A stretch of DNA of 64,000 bases, taken from Chitinophagaceae bacterium. GTDB taxonomy: Bacteria; Bacteroidota; Bacteroidia; Chitinophagales; Chitinophagaceae. The notes under the pieces are model-generated. The model saw only the letters and a program-made list of their open reading frames with translations, had not been told where the DNA came from and did not search any database. Position 1 is the first letter of the stretch, and every line of letters starts with the position of its first letter. A program made the position numbers and the translations under genes. Below are positions 24,947 through 33,469 of this stretch, piece by piece. The stretch covers positions 186,001-250,000 of the forward strand of contig JAIETM010000007.1 in NCBI GenBank assembly GCA_019745155.1, in the 5' to 3' direction.

Positions 24947-26164
24947 TCACTGAGCCAAAATTAAGGTTTTGTGCTGAATGATGTGGTAAAGCCGGATAGT
25001 GAGGGCTTGAAACAACATTTTAGGGTTGGCGTTGCGTTCTACGTAGTAAGCAGCTTTGTCTAAAGCATTGGCCATGGCCTCCTGCTGACTTACAGAGGCA
25101 ATTTTATTGATACGTTGGGCAAAATCCTTCTCATGATCTGCCATTTGCACCCTTTCTGGTCCCATAATGCGGATACGGATGCTCTGTTCAATTAGGTGCA
25201 CAAAGTATTTCAAGAACTGCTTTTGCTTTTCCCGGCCAAGTTTGCTGATTTCCTCGGTAAACTTGATCTGAGCCACGGGCCCATTGCGCAAAGTGGCATT
25301 CAGCCATTCGCGCAGTAGACTCTGCCAGTCTTCCTCCGCATGTTGCATCAACTGCAGGGCTTCACGATAATTACCATCTGCTATGGCAGCAATCTGACTC
25401 GCTCTTGCCGGTTCAACTTGAGCTCGGGCAACCAAGGCTCCGGCAATGACATCTTGCTCCAAAGCAGGTACGCGCACCAATTGGCAACGGCTTAGAATGG
25501 TAGGTAGTATTTGCTCTTCGTTTTCTGCTACCAGAATAAACAAGGTATTGGCCGGTGGTTCTTCGATCAATTTCAAGAGCTTATTGCCTTCTTTGCCCAA
25601 GTATTCCGGCATCCACATCACCAATACCTTATAAGCACTTTCGAAGCTCTTCAGGTTGAGTTTGCGGATGATATCGTTACACTCTTCAGCAGTAATATTA
25701 CCCTGTCTGTTCTCTGCACCAATGAATTGTAGCCAATCGTACACATTGCCATAAGGATAGAGTTTGATGAACTCTCTCCACTCACTTAGATAATCTGCGC
25801 TGGTAGGTTTATCACCCGGCTTCTTCGTAACTACGGGATAGGAAAAATGTAAATCGGGGTGAATGAGTTGTGCTGCCCTCAGGTAAGCAGGCAGTTCAGC
25901 AATTTGGTCGGGTAGCAGCAAAGTATCAGTTGCTGGTTCTTCTGTTTCAATAGCAGAAAAACCGCCAAACAAATCTGCTGCCATCACTTTTTCTTTTGCA
26001 GCAGGTAAGCTTACTACATACTGCGCAAAAGCTAGCGCCAGCGGTAGGGTGCCATTACCTTCCTTACCCAAAAAGAGTAGGGCATGGCTTAAGCGGTTGT
26101 GCTGCACCATTTCTGTAAGGTGGTGCTTTACTTCCTCGTGGCCTATGACTTCGCTGAACAGCAT
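24947..26164 (-). CDS. holB: DNA polymerase III subunit delta-prime
   Basis: Clamp-loader stator subunit. The N-terminus FSEVIGHEEVKHHLTEMVQ, then RLSHALLFLGKEGNGTLPLA, shows the delta-prime/DnaX AAA+ architecture with a degenerate P-loop (GKEGNGTL lacks GKT/S), as expected for a non-hydrolysing subunit. YLGKEGNKLLKLIEEPPANTLFIL, then ILSRCQLVRVP, is the sensor 1/SRC region. 405 aa, somewhat long, in line with Bacteroidota versions. First gene of a minus-strand group with ricT. Confidence 0.88.
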   Translation of the reverse strand: MLFSEVIGHEEVKHHLTEMVQHNRLSHALLFLGKEGNGTLPLALAFAQYVVSLPAAKEKVMAADLFGGFSAIETEEPATDTLLLPDQIAELPAYLRAAQLIHPDLHFSYPVVTKKPGDKPTSADYLSEWREFIKLYPYGNVYDWLQFIGAENRQGNITAEECNDIIRKLNLKSFESAYKVLVMWMPEYLGKEGNKLLKLIEEPPANTLFILVAENEEQILPTILSRCQLVRVPALEQDVIAGALVARAQVEPARASQIAAIADGNYREALQLMQHAEEDWQSLLREWLNATLRNGPVAQIKFTEEISKLGREKQKQFLKYFVHLIEQSIRIRIMGPERVQMADHEKDFAQRINKIASVSQQEAMANALDKAAYYVERNANPKMLFQALTIRLYHIIQHKTLILAQ

Positions 26165-26220
26165 AGCGACGAAATTAAAGGCTGCAATATTTTCTACTGA
26201 TTTTTTTTAGCACAGTTGAA

Positions 26221-26251
26221 TATAAAAAACACCCGCAATCTTGCGGGTGTT
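26221..26251 (-). terminator. Rho-independent terminator of the glutathione peroxidase gene
   Basis: AACACCCGCAA (26228-26238) and TTGCGGGTGTT (26241-26251) form the stem; on the minus strand it is followed by TTTTTTATA. It lies 11 bp after the peroxidase stop. Confidence 0.85.
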
Positions 26252-26261
26252 ATACATATGC

Positions 26262-26804
26262 TCATTTTAAAAACTTCATAATCTCATCGCTGTCGGGGGC
26301 AGTTCTGCTGGGGAAGTAAGCTATCATCTTGCCGTTTTCATCCAACAAAAACTTATTGAAGTTCCATTTGATATCAGCATCCAATACACCATTCTCAGAT
26401 TTGTTGCATAACCATTTGTAAATGGGGATAGCTTTGTCACCCTTCACATCTACGCGTGTCGTTAAAGGGAAGGTTACGCCAAAATTCTTTTCGCAGAAGC
26501 TGGCAATTTCTTTGTCATCTTGGTATTCCTGTCCACCAAAATTGTCGGAAGGAAAACCTACAATCACCAGTTTGTCTTTATTGGCTTTATACAAAGCTTC
26601 CAGTGATTTGTACTGAGGGGTATAGCCGCACATAGAGGCGGTGTTGACAACAAGGATTTTCTTGCCTTTAAACTTCGAAAAATCAATTTCTTTTCCGTCG
26701 ATTGATTTGATCTTAAAAGCATGGATAGAACCAGGAGGTGCAATAAAGGAAAGCATAGCAGCAGCAAATAAGGTGAGGCATGACGCCATAAATATTCTTT
26801 TCAT
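26262..26804 (-). CDS. Secreted glutathione peroxidase-family protein
   Basis: Thiol peroxidase of the GPx family. Catalytic tetrad visible: Cys59 (in ASMCGYTPQ, Cys and not selenocysteine), Gln92 (NFGGQEY), Trp147 and Asn148 (KWNFNKFL). The N-terminus MKRIFMASCLTLFAAAMLSF is a signal sequence, so it acts in the periplasm or envelope. The ATG at 26804 is chosen; the longer frame to 26840 would put extra residues ahead of the signal. 180 aa. Single gene with its own terminator. Confidence 0.92.
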   Translation of the reverse strand: MKRIFMASCLTLFAAAMLSFIAPPGSIHAFKIKSIDGKEIDFSKFKGKKILVVNTASMCGYTPQYKSLEALYKANKDKLVIVGFPSDNFGGQEYQDDKEIASFCEKNFGVTFPLTTRVDVKGDKAIPIYKWLCNKSENGVLDADIKWNFNKFLLDENGKMIAYFPSRTAPDSDEIMKFLK

Positions 26805-26863
26805 ATGCCTATTTTTTACAAATAACAGGGAAAAAAGCAAATGGTTGCAGGCTTTTTGATGAA

Positions 26864-27556
26864 CTAAATTGTCCAGGCTACGGCGGCAATGCTGAGTTGG
26901 GTATCTGGAACAGCTAATATGATTTCACCACAGGCTTCCAATGTTGCGCCAGTGGTGATGACATCATCTACTAATAAGACATGTTTCCCTTGTATGGCTG
27001 CAGTATCCCATACACGAAAGCTGCCCTGCATATTCTGCCACCTGCTTAATCTGTTTTTGTTGGTTTGCGTTTCGGTGTGCATCGTTCGTTCCAGTACATG
27101 GGTTAGAACAGGCTTCTGCCAAACCTCACTAATGCCTGTACAGATTTCAGCCGCCTGGTTATAGCCACGGATATGCAGTTTTTTAGCATTTAATGGAAGG
27201 GGTAGTAATACATCGATGCTTGCATATAAAGGTGATTCAGCCAGCATATAGCCAATATATCTGCCTAAGACTTTTCCTATTACCGGTTGTTGTTTGTATT
27301 TCAGTTGTTGCAAGAGCTCTTGTAACAAACTCTCTTTGGTATAAAAATAGCCGGCACCTGCTTGTACAATGGGTATGCGGCCGATAAAGCTCGCGGCTAC
27401 CGGATTATCAGTTTGTTGAAAGAAACCTGTTTCAGGTAAACTTAGTTGACATCTTGCGCATAGACTCGTATCATATGGCAGCGCGTCTGTACCGCAACCA
27501 AAACAATAGTGCGGAAACAACAATGAACGCAAGTCTTGAAGCAAGGTGAGTGGCAT
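26864..27556 (-). CDS. comF: ComF-family phosphoribosyltransferase-like protein
   Basis: ComF homologue, linked to DNA uptake and processing in other bacteria. N-terminal zinc-knuckle Cys pairs (HYCFGCG, CARC), then a type I PRTase domain with LPLPLNAKKLHIRGYNQA and the PRPP loop VLLVDDVITTGAT near the C-terminus. 230 aa, normal. Minus strand, between radA and the peroxidase gene. comEC also occurs in this window, at 53607-55682. Confidence 0.92.
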   Translation of the reverse strand: MPLTLLQDLRSLLFPHYCFGCGTDALPYDTSLCARCQLSLPETGFFQQTDNPVAASFIGRIPIVQAGAGYFYTKESLLQELLQQLKYKQQPVIGKVLGRYIGYMLAESPLYASIDVLLPLPLNAKKLHIRGYNQAAEICTGISEVWQKPVLTHVLERTMHTETQTNKNRLSRWQNMQGSFRVWDTAAIQGKHVLLVDDVITTGATLEACGEIILAVPDTQLSIAAVAWTI

Positions 27557-27596
27557 GCTTCAAATTACACAGCATCATTTTCCTCTAAGCTATTGC

Positions 27597-28967
27597 TTAA
27601 AACAACTGTCTATACACTTCATCTACACGACCCAATGCAATGATCTCTATCTTGAAGTTTTTCGGGTCGAAGGATTTTTTGTTGTAACGAGAGATGATGA
27701 TTTTTTCAAAACCAAGTTTCTCTGCTTCTGCAATGCGTTGTTCAATTCTGTTTACTGCACGTATTTCGCCATTCAAGCCAACTTCACCTGCAAAACAAAT
27801 TTGTTGTGGTAGTGGAACGTCTTCATACGAAGAGAGTAGCGCACAAATGATGGCCAGATCAGTAGAAGGGTCTTCTACTTTTAAGCCACCGGCAATATTC
27901 ACAAATACATCTTTCATGCTAAACTGGAATCCACCGCGTTTTTCCAGAACCGCCAGCAGTAATTGCAATCTGCGTAAATCCAAACCACTCACGGTTCTTT
28001 GTGGTGTGCCGTACACACTTTGGGTAACAAGGGCTTGTATCTCCATCAACATTGGGCGCATACCCTCAACAGTTGCTGCAATTGCAGAGCCACTTAGTTG
28101 TTCTTCACGTTGTGAGATCAATATTTCAGATGGGTTACTTACGATGCGCATACCAGCGCCTGTCATTTCATAGATACCCAATTCAGCTGTGCTGCCAAAG
28201 CGATTCTTCAGTGTGCGCAGAATACGATATGCATAATGTCTATCACCTTCAAACTGTAACACCGTATCCACCATGTGTTCTAGAATCTTTGGTCCGGCTA
28301 TGCTACCATCTTTGGTGATATGACCAATCAAGAAAACCGGTGTGGATGTTTCTTTTGCAAATCTTTGCAACTCTGCAGTGCATTCCCTGATTTGTGATAC
28401 ACTGCCTGCAGGTGAATCAATTAAGTTGGATTGTAATGTTTGAATAGAGTCTACAATCACCAGATCAGGTTTCAGTTTTTTGATTTCCTGAAAAATGGTT
28501 TGTGAAGCTGTTTCAGTGAGTAGGTAAAAGTTGGCATGTTGATGCTGAATTCTATCTGCACGCATTTTAATTTGCTGCTCACTTTCTTCTCCGCTGATGT
28601 ATAAAGTTTTCAGTTGCGTAAGTTGTAAACCGTTTTGCAAAAACAAAGTACTCTTACCAATGCCTGGTTCACCTGCAACCAAAATAATACTACCGGGAAC
28701 AATGCCTCCACCTAATACGCGATTGAGTTCAGTATCTGCAGTGATGATTCTTTTTTCTTCAGAAGAATCTACATCTCGAAGTGCAACCGTTTTTGCTTGC
28801 TTTTTTTCTTCTTTATAATCATCCCAACCTTGTTTGTTCTGTTGGCCTTTGTCGATGATTTCTTCAATGAATGTATTCCATTGTTGACAAGAAGGACATT
28901 TACCTAACCATTTGGTACTTTCATAACCACAATTGCTACAGAAAAAAGCAGATTTCACTTTACTCAT
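27597..28967 (-). CDS. radA: DNA repair protein RadA (Sms)
   Basis: RecA-like ATPase/helicase that extends D-loops and processes recombination intermediates. Four-Cys zinc finger (Cys10, 13, 24, 27), Walker A GEPGIGKST (99-107), Walker B LVIVDSIQTL, the RadA hallmark KNRFGST, and a C-terminal Lon-like domain (DLAIICALLSSYEDVPLP, then GEVGLNGEIRAV). 456 aa, full length. Starts at the ATG at 28967 and is 40 bp upstream of comF. Confidence 0.97.
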   Translation of the reverse strand: MSKVKSAFFCSNCGYESTKWLGKCPSCQQWNTFIEEIIDKGQQNKQGWDDYKEEKKQAKTVALRDVDSSEEKRIITADTELNRVLGGGIVPGSIILVAGEPGIGKSTLFLQNGLQLTQLKTLYISGEESEQQIKMRADRIQHQHANFYLLTETASQTIFQEIKKLKPDLVIVDSIQTLQSNLIDSPAGSVSQIRECTAELQRFAKETSTPVFLIGHITKDGSIAGPKILEHMVDTVLQFEGDRHYAYRILRTLKNRFGSTAELGIYEMTGAGMRIVSNPSEILISQREEQLSGSAIAATVEGMRPMLMEIQALVTQSVYGTPQRTVSGLDLRRLQLLLAVLEKRGGFQFSMKDVFVNIAGGLKVEDPSTDLAIICALLSSYEDVPLPQQICFAGEVGLNGEIRAVNRIEQRIAEAEKLGFEKIIISRYNKKSFDPKNFKIEIIALGRVDEVYRQLF

Positions 28968-29014
28968 AAGGTGCTAAAGATACAGATCAGGAAAGGGTCA
29001 ATTGATTGGATTCT

Positions 29015-29048
29015 ACAAAAGCAAAAGGGCCAGCAAAACTGCTGACCC
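29015..29048 (-). terminator. Orphan minus-strand terminator upstream of radA
   Basis: On the minus strand GGGTCAGC, loop AGTTTT, GCTGGCCC (one G-U pair) is followed by TTTTGCTTTTG. Plus-strand arms are 29027-29034 and 29041-29048. It lies before radA and there is no minus-strand gene upstream for it to terminate. Confidence 0.6.
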
Positions 29049-29255
29049 CCTTACTTACTAACCCATTAAATTCTGCCACTAAATTACAATTCTGGAGCAG
29101 TTTTCAAAATAAATTTTTGTCACCCTTGCCTGATTTTCCGACAAGTAAATTCATGATTTCCAGATGAAAATCTGCCCTAAGGCAAATTGGCAGATAATTC
29201 TTAATTAATTGATAGTTAATAAATTAAGCGCTCTGTAATTAGATTTTCAATACTA

Positions 29256-29289
29256 TTTGACAGCCCGGAATGAACTGGTCGTAAATTTG
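29256..29289 (+). promoter_or_regulatory. Predicted promoter of the metallopeptidase gene
   Basis: TTTG (29256-29259), a 22-bp spacer and a perfect TAnnTTTG (TAAATTTG, 29282-29289), 27 bp before the ATG at 29317. TTGACA overlaps the upstream element. Confidence 0.55.
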
Positions 29290-29316
29290 ATATGATCTAT
29301 TCTAAATCATTGTGTT

Positions 29317-30003
29317 ATGAATTCTATTATGTTGGTCTCGCTGATTTTTGTAGGCATCAGTATGCTGGTTTCCATGCAGCTAAAATCAAAGTTTACGCAG
29401 TACAGTCAGCAGCCCTTGGCTGCCGGCTTAAGCGGTAAGGAAATTGCAGAAAAAATGCTCAGAGATAATGGCATTTACGATGTGCAGGTTGTTTCTGTAG
29501 ATGGCTTCCTGAGCGACCACTATAATCCTGCCAATAAAACCGTAAATCTGAGTCCCGAAGTATATAGTGGAACGAGTATTGCAGCGGCAGCTGTTGCTGC
29601 CCATGAATGTGGGCATGCTGTTCAGCATGCTACGGCCTATACTTGGTTGAATATGCGCAGTAAATTGGTACCGGTGGTGCAATTTAGCAGCAGTATTGTG
29701 CAGTGGGTATTATTGGGCGGTATATTGGCGATTAATGTGTTTCCTTCTTTATTATTGATTGGTATTGCACTTTTTGCCATGACAACTTTGTTTTCTGTAA
29801 TTACCCTGCCGGTTGAGTTTGATGCCAGTAACCGGGCTTTGGCTTGGTTGGGTAATGCAAATATTACAAGAGGGCAGGAGTCAAGTGGGGCAAAGGATGC
29901 GCTAAAGTGGGCGGCTATGACATATGTGGTTGCTGCTGTGGCGTCAATTGCTACATTAGTTCAGTATATCCTGATCTTTTTGGGCAATAGAGATAGAGAT
30001 TAA
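29317..30003 (+). CDS. YugP-type membrane zinc metallopeptidase
   Basis: Putative neutral zinc protease of the YugP family. N-terminal membrane segment (about 3-20), conserved LSGKEIAEKMLRDNGI, then NLSPEVYSGTSIAAAAVAAHECGHAVQH with the HExxH zinc site at about residue 96. Two or three further hydrophobic segments follow (about 125-160 and 200-220), with LPVEFDASNRAL between them supplying the likely third ligand. 228 aa, normal. Single gene with its own promoter and terminator. Substrate unknown. Confidence 0.9.
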   Translation: MNSIMLVSLIFVGISMLVSMQLKSKFTQYSQQPLAAGLSGKEIAEKMLRDNGIYDVQVVSVDGFLSDHYNPANKTVNLSPEVYSGTSIAAAAVAAHECGHAVQHATAYTWLNMRSKLVPVVQFSSSIVQWVLLGGILAINVFPSLLLIGIALFAMTTLFSVITLPVEFDASNRALAWLGNANITRGQESSGAKDALKWAAMTYVVAAVASIATLVQYILIFLGNRDRD

Positions 30004-30029
30004 CTTTTTTAACAGATTCTATAATTTTC

Positions 30030-30053
30030 AGGAGGCTACGGCCTCCTTTTTTT
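30030..30053 (+). terminator. Rho-independent terminator
   Basis: AGGAGGC (30030-30036), loop TACG, GCCTCCT (30041-30047), then TTTTTT. It ends the metallopeptidase transcript. Confidence 0.88.
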
Positions 30054-30227
30054 ATAGATGAGCGGCATGAACATATGTTAGTTTTATAATTTATTTGTGC
30101 TGAATCAGTGATAAAACAAGTGGATTATGCGCCATTTGCTCTGTTTGTTATTGATTATCAATATTTTATAGTAAAAAATATTTATCTGTCCTTGATGCAG
30201 CATTTGTTCATAAATGCCTGTCTTTTT

Positions 30228-30258
30228 TTTGTTAAATTATTTCTAAGGGCTATATTTG
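30228..30258 (+). promoter_or_regulatory. Predicted promoter of the second SusC/D unit
   Basis: TTTG (30228-30231), a 19-bp spacer and a perfect TAnnTTTG (TATATTTG, 30251-30258). Transcription would begin near 30263-30265, just before the two candidate ATGs (30276, 30282), which argues against the long N-terminal extension to 30108. Confidence 0.65.
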
Positions 30259-30281
30259 GCTCCATTCTAAACAAAATGCAC

Positions 30282-33200
30282 ATGAGAAAAAAGCTACTGC
30301 TCGGCTTTTGTGCCATGGTTTTGTCTATTGCCATGTTTGCACAAACAGTCGTAGTAACCGGAAAGGTTACTGACGAGAAGGGTGCCGCTCTCGCTGGCGC
30401 CACAGTCAGGGAAAAGAACACCAACAATGCGACCAGTGCGGGTGCTGATGGTTCCTATTCCATCAAAGTGAAACCCGGTACAAAACTGGTAATCAGCGTG
30501 GAAGGTTATGCAAACAAAGAACTTACTGCTAAAGCAGGTGGTGGCAACGATGCATCGCTCGTTGTGGATACCAAGAACCTGACCGAAGTGGTTGTAACAG
30601 CTTTGGGTGTGAAGCGTGAAAAGAAAGCTTTGGGTTATGCGGTAGCTACCGTTGACAAAAAGCAATTAGAGCAGCGTCCCGATGGTGACGTGGTTCGTCT
30701 GTTAAATGGTAAAGCGCCAGGTGTGGATATTGGTGCAACCAGCGGTTTGTCTGGTTCAGGTACCAACATCATCATTCGTGGTGTATCATCAATCTCTGGT
30801 GATGCAACGCCTTTATTCATTGTAGATGGTGTACAGTTTGATGGTTCTACCAACGCACAATCTGATTTTCGTTATGGTAACCAAACATCCAGCCGTTTCT
30901 TGGATTTGGATCCAAACAACATTGAAAGTGTAAACCTATTGAAGGGTTTGAGTGCGACTACACTCTATGGTGCTCAGGGTCGTAATGGTGTGGTATTGAT
31001 TACTACTAAAAATGGTGCGAATACCCGCGTTAACAAGAAAACAGAAGTAACTGTTAACCAATCGTTCTTTACCAATACGGTAGCAAACTTGCCAGAGTAT
31101 ACAGATAAGTTTGGTGGTGGTTTCGATATGTCTACTGGTTTAACTTTCTTTAGTAACTGGGGTGCGCCTTTCAAAACTCCACCTGTTCGTGTAAACCACC
31201 CATATAACCAGCCAGGTCTTGCAGGTGCTTTTCCTGAGTTCCAGGGTCAGACTTATGAATACAAGCCCTACAGAAATACAGTTAAGAATTTCTTCCGTCA
31301 GGGTGCAATCAGTACTACTTCTATCAATATGAAAGGAAGTGTCGGTGGTGTTAACCTGAGTGCAAACTATTCTTATTTAGATGATAAGGGTTTTACACCT
31401 GGTAATAGTGTTAACAGAAATACTTTTGGCATTGGTGGTAATGCAAAGTTGAACAACAACATTACATTGAATGCTACTTTCAACTTTGTAAACACTGATT
31501 TCAAATCACCCCCTAACTCAGTAAGCTTTGGTAGCTCTGCTGCCAACGGTTCTGGTGTATTCGCTGACTTGATGTATACACCACCTGCGGTTGATTTGAT
31601 GAATTTACCTTACAAGAATCCATTAACTGGTGGTTCTATTTATTACCGTCCTGCTAACGATATTCAAAACCCTCGTTGGACGGTTGAGAACGTGTTAACT
31701 GGCCAGAAAGTGAATCGTACCTATGGTCAGATTTCAGCTAAGTATGATGTGTTGAAAAACCTGAACCTGACTTATCGTTTGGGCTGGGATAATTTCAACA
31801 CATTTGATTACTACTATCAGAACAAAGGCGGTGTGCAAAACCCATTGGGTTTCATGCGTACAGTTAACGCGCAAACCACTATCTGGGATCATTACCTGAT
31901 TGGTAATTATCAAACAGATATTAATGAAGACTGGAACGTTACTGTTGAAGCAGGTGTCAACTCACGTGAGCGCCTTGATGATCAAACAGGCGTAGCCAGC
32001 CAACAGCAAATTATTTTTGGTTTGTTCAATCATGGTAACTTCATTAACCAGGCTTTCCGTGGTGAAGATGGTAGTAACCTGAATGGCAGATCTAGTGAGC
32101 AACAAATTGGTGTGTTCACACAAGGTTCATTCGGTTATAAGGATTATATGTACGTAACACTGGGTGGACGTAACGATTGGGTTTCTACACTTGAAGCTCA
32201 AAACCGTTCATTGTTCTATCCTTCTGCCAGCGTTTCATTTATTCCTACTTCTGCTATTGCTTCTTTGCAGAATAATAAAATCATTAACTACGCAAAAGTT
32301 CGTGCTGGTTATTCAACCAGTGCTCGTTTCCCAGCGCCTTACAGAACTCGTCAGGCCCTGAATGTAAACGCTAATGCTTTCGTAGATAGAAATGGTACTG
32401 CATTAAACACGAACTCAATTCCTAACCGCTTGCCTAACCCTGATTTGAAGCCAGAGTTGCTGCAAGAGTTTGAAATTGGTTTGGAAGGTCGTTTCATCAA
32501 TAACCGTTTAAGCGTTGACTTCACTTACTACAATCGTGTTTCTAAGGATCAGATCCTGACTCAGGCACTGGATCCAGCAACCGGTTATACAAGTAAAGAA
32601 GTAAACGGTGGTGACGTATCTAACAAGGGTATTGAACTGCAACTGGGTGTTACTGCTATCAAGAACAGAAACTTCAGCTGGCAGATTGATATGAACTATA
32701 CACGTAACCGCAGCATGGTAAGTAATCTGCCATCTTCTATCAAGCAGATTCCTGTAGCAGGTTATCCTGATCTGGGTGCATTTGCGATGAATGGTCAGCC
32801 TTTGGGTGTTATCCAAGGTTATTATGTTCAGCGTGATGCAAAATCTGGTCAGCGTGTAGTAAACAGTGCTGGTAACTATATTTCTTCAAACGAAATCGGT
32901 ATCATCGGTAACCCGCTGCCTTTGTGGAAAGGTGCTTTGATCAATACAGTAACATACAAAGGACTTAGCTTCCGTATGCAGTGGGATTATACGCATGGTG
33001 GTGATATTTACTCTACTACTGTTCGTTCACTGCTGGCTCGTGGTGTAACTAAGGATACTGAATTCGACAGATATGCACCAGTTATTCTGCCAGGCGTATT
33101 GGAGAATGGTCAGCCTAACAATATTCAGACATCTGCTACCAACGCTTACTTTGCCAACTTCGGTTTTGGTGCAAACGATATGAGTATTTGGGATGGCTCT

Positions 33201-33449
33201 GTAATTCGTTTGAGAGAAATGTCTTTGTCTTATGCAGTTCCTGAAAGTGCATTGAAGAAAATGCCTTTCGGTGGAATTTCTTTCACGATCTCTGGTCAAA
33301 ACCTGTGGTACTTAGCACCTAATTTCCCTAAGTATAGCAACTTCGATCCAGAAACATCCGGTTTGGGTGTAGGCTCTTACAGAGGTTTGGAATTCATTAC
33401 TGGTCCTTCTTCTAGAAGAATTGGTGCCAGCATCAGAGTAACCTTTTAA
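30282..33449 (+). CDS. SusC/RagA-family TonB-linked transporter (second unit)
   Basis: Signal peptide (MRKKLLLGFCAMVLSIAMFA), a carboxypeptidase-regulatory-like domain (VTGKVTDEKGAALAGATV), then a plug with NLTEVVVTALGVKREKKALG and LYGAQGRNGVVLITTKNG, and a large barrel ending RRIGASIRVTF. 1055 aa from the ATG at 30282; the ATG at 30276 is equally possible. The ALGVKREKKALGYA variant after the plug start is a common SusC subtype distinct from the IGYGTQ type at 6725. Followed 20 bp later by its SusD. No glycosidase is near; the cargo could be a glycan or a peptide. Confidence 0.94.
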   Translation: MRKKLLLGFCAMVLSIAMFAQTVVVTGKVTDEKGAALAGATVREKNTNNATSAGADGSYSIKVKPGTKLVISVEGYANKELTAKAGGGNDASLVVDTKNLTEVVVTALGVKREKKALGYAVATVDKKQLEQRPDGDVVRLLNGKAPGVDIGATSGLSGSGTNIIIRGVSSISGDATPLFIVDGVQFDGSTNAQSDFRYGNQTSSRFLDLDPNNIESVNLLKGLSATTLYGAQGRNGVVLITTKNGANTRVNKKTEVTVNQSFFTNTVANLPEYTDKFGGGFDMSTGLTFFSNWGAPFKTPPVRVNHPYNQPGLAGAFPEFQGQTYEYKPYRNTVKNFFRQGAISTTSINMKGSVGGVNLSANYSYLDDKGFTPGNSVNRNTFGIGGNAKLNNNITLNATFNFVNTDFKSPPNSVSFGSSAANGSGVFADLMYTPPAVDLMNLPYKNPLTGGSIYYRPANDIQNPRWTVENVLTGQKVNRTYGQISAKYDVLKNLNLTYRLGWDNFNTFDYYYQNKGGVQNPLGFMRTVNAQTTIWDHYLIGNYQTDINEDWNVTVEAGVNSRERLDDQTGVASQQQIIFGLFNHGNFINQAFRGEDGSNLNGRSSEQQIGVFTQGSFGYKDYMYVTLGGRNDWVSTLEAQNRSLFYPSASVSFIPTSAIASLQNNKIINYAKVRAGYSTSARFPAPYRTRQALNVNANAFVDRNGTALNTNSIPNRLPNPDLKPELLQEFEIGLEGRFINNRLSVDFTYYNRVSKDQILTQALDPATGYTSKEVNGGDVSNKGIELQLGVTAIKNRNFSWQIDMNYTRNRSMVSNLPSSIKQIPVAGYPDLGAFAMNGQPLGVIQGYYVQRDAKSGQRVVNSAGNYISSNEIGIIGNPLPLWKGALINTVTYKGLSFRMQWDYTHGGDIYSTTVRSLLARGVTKDTEFDRYAPVILPGVLENGQPNNIQTSATNAYFANFGFGANDMSIWDGSVIRLREMSLSYAVPESALKKMPFGGISFTISGQNLWYLAPNFPKYSNFDPETSGLGVGSYRGLEFITGPSSRRIGASIRVTF

Positions 33450-33469
33450 TCACCTAAAATCTCGAAACA

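Larger units (their letters stand above)
28968..29316. other. Intergenic region between radA and the metallopeptidase gene
   Basis: 349 bp without a convincing ORF. It holds a minus-strand terminator (29015-29048) that no visible gene explains and a plus-strand promoter (29256-29289). The middle (about 29060-29250) is AT-rich. A short imperfect inverted repeat is visible around TCTGCCCTAAGGCAAATTGG (29171-29190). It could host a minus-strand small RNA. Confidence 0.4.

Noticed and set aside
27694-28173. 159-codon plus-strand ORF
   Set aside because: Antisense to radA, whose motifs are all intact; no recognisable domain.
30108-30281. N-terminal extension of the SusC at 30282
   Set aside because: Begins before a perfect TTTG/TAnnTTTG promoter and hides the signal peptide.
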